Shown here in pieces: positions 6,604 through 9,426 of a stretch of DNA of 9,426 nucleotides. Position 1 is the first letter of the stretch. Every line of letters begins with the position of its first letter. The DNA lies in assembly GCA_947303165.1 (NCBI GenBank), contig CAMYXE010000020.1:1-9426 (forward strand), in the 5' to 3' direction. Below the pieces are notes generated by a model. The model saw only the letters and a list, made by a program, of their open reading frames with translations. It was not told the DNA's origin and made no database searches. Both the position numbers and the translations under genes were made by a program. The DNA is from an uncultured Pseudomonadota bacterium (GTDB lineage: Bacteria; Pseudomonadota; Alphaproteobacteria; Rs-D84).

Positions 6604-7386
6604 TTATTTTTCTGAACGACCAAGCACTCTCATAAAAGCATGTCTAACTGAATTCTTGACGAAATTCCATCTTGCATTACGTGCTGCATAACAAGCATCA
6701 ACGGCATCAACATATGCATTTTGATTATCTTTATGTTCGCATTCTTCATTACATTTTTGGCAACCATAACAAAATGTTCCACAATTCCGAACTATACCAA
6801 AATCATATACCCGTTCAGTTCCCGGAATATCACTGACATAACCTTCAACATCTGGATTCGTACTTACCACTCTAATTATGCACCTTTTCTTAATGTCTTC
6901 ACGCGGTGTTTCGTCTGTGACAACCAATGTTATCGCCCCTTCACGCGCTTGCTTCTCATCGCGCTTTGTCTTGATATCATCTGATAATCTGCGCCATTCA
7001 GTTTTAAAATTTTCCCATTTTTGTTTTAAAGTTACTACTTCTTTGACCTCATTATTACCAATATTGTTATCTTTTTCGTATGCTTTCCTCAGCGCCCTGG
7101 CTTTGATATACGCCAAATACAAAAGATAATACTTGCAATCTGATTTCAAGCACGGTGTCTCTTTACCATAATCGCCGCAATTCTGCGTTATTCCTGGTCT
7201 TGGACCATAACTATCTTTTGCATCATAAATATCTATCACTTTATCAAAAACATTTATACACGTTTCCCTTTGATCTGTTGCATGTGGATGCATAATATAT
7301 TCAGGTTTGCGTGTTGTTATGGCTGCACGTGCACGTTCTTCTGCGGCACATAATTCTTGATATTTAGGATCGACATGTTCTTCCAT
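6604..7386 (-). CDS. Cysteine-module protein with a CX2CX2CX3C cluster, unknown function (260 aa)
   Basis: I do not recognise this protein. Two modules are visible. The first has C43, then C70-x8-C79-x4-C84 beginning NCGDYGKETPC, followed by a charged helix (about 85-106). A lysine- and glutamate-rich, probably coiled-coil linker runs from about 113 to 148. The second module has C169, a beta-rich stretch (170-198), then C202-x3-C206-x2-C209-x2-C212-x3-C216, followed by an Ala/Arg helix (about 224-250). The C206-C216 spacing is that of a 4Fe-4S ferredoxin-type motif, but the usual following proline is Glu, so zinc binding is equally possible. A ribosome-binding site AAAGGGA precedes the ATG. 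It starts 15 nt after the lepA stop with no terminator between, so it is probably co-transcribed with lepA. Confidence 0.74.
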   Translation of the reverse strand: MEEHVDPKYQELCAAEERARAAITTRKPEYIMHPHATDQRETCINVFDKVIDIYDAKDSYGPRPGITQNCGDYGKETPCLKSDCKYYLLYLAYIKARALRKAYEKDNNIGNNEVKEVVTLKQKWENFKTEWRRLSDDIKTKRDEKQAREGAITLVVTDETPREDIKKRCIIRVVSTNPDVEGYVSDIPGTERVYDFGIVRNCGTFCYGCQKCNEECEHKDNQNAYVDAVDACYAARNARWNFVKNSVRHAFMRVLGRSEK

Positions 7387-7401
7387 TTTTATTTCCCTTT
7401 A

Positions 7402-9189
7402 TTATACTTTCAGTGCATTAATAAATGCGGATTGTGGTATTTCCACATTACCGAATGTCCGCATACGTTTTTTCCCCTCCTTCTGCTTCTCCAACAATTT
7501 TCTTTTACGCGTGATATCACCGCCGTAGCATTTGGCGGTCACGTCCTTGCGGTATGCCGCAATTGTTTCACGTGCAATAATTTTTCCACCAATTGCCGCC
7601 TGTAATGGTATCTTGAACTGATGTCGTGGAATCAGATCTTTTAATTTTTCAACAATTGTGCGCCCACGCTTTTCGGCACTTGACCTGTGACACATAAACG
7701 ACAATGGCTCTACATTTTCTTCATTTACCAATATTGAAACCTTTACCAGATCAGACGGCTGATACCCCTGAACCACATAGTCAAATGATGCGTATCCCGA
7801 TGATATAGATTTAACACGGTCATAAAAATCAAAAACAATTTCCGCCAATGGCAACTTATATACCAAAACCGCCCTATTCCCAACATAGGAAATATTTTCC
7901 TGGATACCACGACGTTCGGAACACAGCGACATAATTCCGCCCATATATTTGTCAGGCATCATTATCGTCGCACGCACCCATGGTTCTTCAATAGATTCAA
8001 TTTTTGTGATGTCTGGCATATCGGCCGGATTTTCTAAATCCATGGTCTCACCATTACGCAAATGAATTTTATACAGCACACTTGGCACGGTGTTTATCAG
8101 ATTCAGATTAAATTCACGTGCCAATCGTTCACTAATAATTTCCATATGCAACAAACCCAAAAATCCACAGCGTAATCCAAAACCCAATGCCGAAGACTTT
8201 TCGGTGGTAAACACAAACGATGCATCATTTAATGCCAATTTTTCCGCACTTTCACGCAAGGCTGGGTAATCATCGGCCTCCATCGGGAAAAACGAAGAAA
8301 ACACGACTGGCACCGACGGTTTGAAACCCGGTAATGGTTCAACAGTTGCACGTGCATCCGCAATAGTATCACCAACCTTGCAATCATGAATCGTTTTCAT
8401 ACCTGTAATAATAAAACCGACCTCACCAGTATATAATTCATCAACATTGACCATTTTCGGTGTAAAATACCCGATTTTTTCAACAGTGTATTCCGCACCC
8501 GTCGCAACAAAATGAATCTTCTGACCGCGCCGCAAAGTCCCATCAACAACACGAACCAAGACAACAACACCTAAATAAGAATCATACCACGAATCGACCA
8601 ATAACGCGCGTGTCGGCGCATTTTCATCACCATGTGGTGCCGGCAATTTATGAACAATTTCTTCTAATAATTCCGGAACACCCGCCCCAGTTTTACCCGA
8701 TACAGCAATTGCGTTTTTCGCATCCAAACCAATAACATCAGAAATTTGGGCACGCGTGCCATCAACATCACTGGATGGCAAATCAATTTTGTTTAAAACT
8801 GGCAACATTTCCAAATCATTATCCAATGCCAAATAGGCATTTGCCAACGTCTGTGCCTGGACCCCTTGGGTCGCATCCACCAAAACCAATGCACCTTCGC
8901 ACGCCGCCAAACTGCGTGACACCTCGTATGAAAAATCGACGTGCCCCGGCGTATCCATCAAATTCAGTTGATATGTTTGCCCATCCTTGGCACGATAATT
9001 CAATCGCACTGTCTGCGCCTTTATCGTGATTCCGCGTTCACGCTCAATATCCATAGAATCTAAAACTTGGGCCTTCATTTCGCGCGATTCTAAACCACCA
9101 GTATATTCAATCAGTCTATCGGACAATGTCGATTTACCATGATCAATATGCGCAACAATGGAAAAATTTCTTATATTAGACTGCTTCAT
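7402..9189 (-). CDS. lepA: Elongation factor 4 (LepA), ribosome-associated GTPase
   Basis: This 595-residue translation GTPase acts on the ribosome, with reported roles in back-translocation and 30S biogenesis. GTPase motifs are G1 AHIDHGKST (13-21), the ERERGITIK switch I region (49-57), G3 DTPGH (79-83), G4 NKID (133-136) and G5 SGKTG (164-168). Domain II and the EF-G-like domains III and V follow. The LepA-specific C-terminal domain ends [20 protein letters not shown] and is intact, so the gene is full length. A ribosome-binding site AAAGGT (9195-9200) lies five bases before the ATG. It has its own promoter at 9221-9249, downstream of rbfA. Three cysteine-rich genes and a recombinase-like gene follow closely without a terminator. 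Confidence 0.98.
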   Translation of the reverse strand: MKQSNIRNFSIVAHIDHGKSTLSDRLIEYTGGLESREMKAQVLDSMDIERERGITIKAQTVRLNYRAKDGQTYQLNLMDTPGHVDFSYEVSRSLAACEGALVLVDATQGVQAQTLANAYLALDNDLEMLPVLNKIDLPSSDVDGTRAQISDVIGLDAKNAIAVSGKTGAGVPELLEEIVHKLPAPHGDENAPTRALLVDSWYDSYLGVVVLVRVVDGTLRRGQKIHFVATGAEYTVEKIGYFTPKMVNVDELYTGEVGFIITGMKTIHDCKVGDTIADARATVEPLPGFKPSVPVVFSSFFPMEADDYPALRESAEKLALNDASFVFTTEKSSALGFGLRCGFLGLLHMEIISERLAREFNLNLINTVPSVLYKIHLRNGETMDLENPADMPDITKIESIEEPWVRATIMMPDKYMGGIMSLCSERRGIQENISYVGNRAVLVYKLPLAEIVFDFYDRVKSISSGYASFDYVVQGYQPSDLVKVSILVNEENVEPLSFMCHRSSAEKRGRTIVEKLKDLIPRHQFKIPLQAAIGGKIIARETIAAYRKDVTAKCYGGDITRKRKLLEKQKEGKKRMRTFGNVEIPQSAFINALKV

Positions 9190-9220
9190 TCCTTACCTTT
9201 ACGCTGGAGTGTCTGCGGCA

Positions 9221-9249
9221 ATGATACACTCGTATATCTGCAATCGCAA
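9221..9249 (-). promoter_or_regulatory. Promoter of lepA and probably the downstream block
   Basis: On the minus strand TTGCGA (9244-9249), a 17-bp spacer and TATCAT (9221-9226) form a good sigma70-type promoter in the 68-bp gap between rbfA and lepA. The start would be near 9214, giving a leader of about 25 nt. Confidence 0.65.
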
Positions 9250-9257
9250 GGGAAAAA

Positions 9258-9426
9258 TTACTTTAAATTGTTCAACAAATCGTCAATGCGGGCGGCACGT
9301 TCCAGCGTATCATCATAAACGAATTTAATCTGCGGAACGTACTTTTGATCCAACCGTTGTCCCATCAAGAACCGAATCGTACGTGTTTCGATATCCAATC
9401 GACGTTGCGCTTCGTCGATATCATTT
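9258..9426 (-). CDS. rbfA: Ribosome-binding factor A, C-terminal part (cut by window edge)
   Basis: The last 55 codons of a minus-strand gene run off the window at 9426, with the TAA stop at 9258-9260. The translation includes TRTIRFLMGQRLDQKYVPQI and then IKFVYDDTLERAARIDDLL. This is the typical C-terminal strand-helix pattern of RbfA, a single KH-type protein that binds 16S rRNA helix 1 during late maturation of the 30S subunit. The 5' end lies outside the window, so completeness and upstream partners cannot be judged. It sits 68 bp before lepA, another ribosome-associated factor. Confidence 0.85.
   Translation of the reverse strand, partial: NDIDEAQRRLDIETRTIRFLMGQRLDQKYVPQIKFVYDDTLERAARIDDLLNNLK

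Noticed and set aside
4121..7386. Complete prophage or integrative element
   Set aside because: Only a catalytically degenerate integrase-like gene is present. There are no structural, replication or transfer genes and no clear flanking direct repeats.
7401..7406. Perfect TATAAT on the minus strand at the lepA stop codon, as a promoter for the cysteine-rich block
   Set aside because: No acceptable -35 lies 16-18 bp upstream, and a start about seven bases downstream would remove the ribosome-binding site of the next gene.

Overview
The window is a moderately AT-rich bacterial chromosome segment. It carries ordinary housekeeping genes (rbfA, lepA, acpP, fabF, a tRNA-Pro) and an accessory block inserted among them. 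The FabF, ACP and LepA sequences and the TTGACA-type promoters fit a proteobacterium. An AT-rich, host-associated alphaproteobacterial lineage is my best guess, but it is an inference that a database search would have to confirm.

Layout, left to right. Positions 1-64 hold a tRNA-like 3' end on the plus strand. It converges through a shared hairpin terminator on a complete tRNA-Pro(CGG) on the minus strand. From 360 to 2048 a plus-strand gene encodes a full-length AMP-forming acyl-CoA synthetase, preceded by an inverted repeat in its promoter. It ends at a bidirectional terminator. Everything from 2059 to 9426 lies on the minus strand. Read in the direction of transcription the order is: the C-terminus of rbfA, lepA, three cysteine-rich unknown genes, a degenerate tyrosine-recombinase-like gene, acpP, fabF, and a small cysteine-rich gene.

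The acpP-fabF pair is a fatty-acid synthesis unit. It has a strong promoter in front of acpP and an intrinsic terminator between the two genes, which would let the carrier protein be made in excess of the condensing enzyme. The acyl-CoA synthetase across the terminator also handles acyl groups, but it is transcribed separately and convergently.

The unusual part is 4121-7386. Four closely spaced genes (gaps of 15-22 nt) follow lepA with no visible terminator, so they are probably co-transcribed with this translation factor. Three of them carry a repeated cysteine module, Cys-x(8-10)-Cys-x4-Cys followed by a charged helix. One of these also has a CX2CX2CX3C cluster. The fourth keeps the arm-type and core DNA-binding regions of a phage-type integrase but shows none of the catalytic residues. 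The small gene after fabF has the same Cys-x10-Cys-x4-Cys spacing, so the family appears at two separate places. I recognise no described family for these cysteine-rich proteins and assign them no function.
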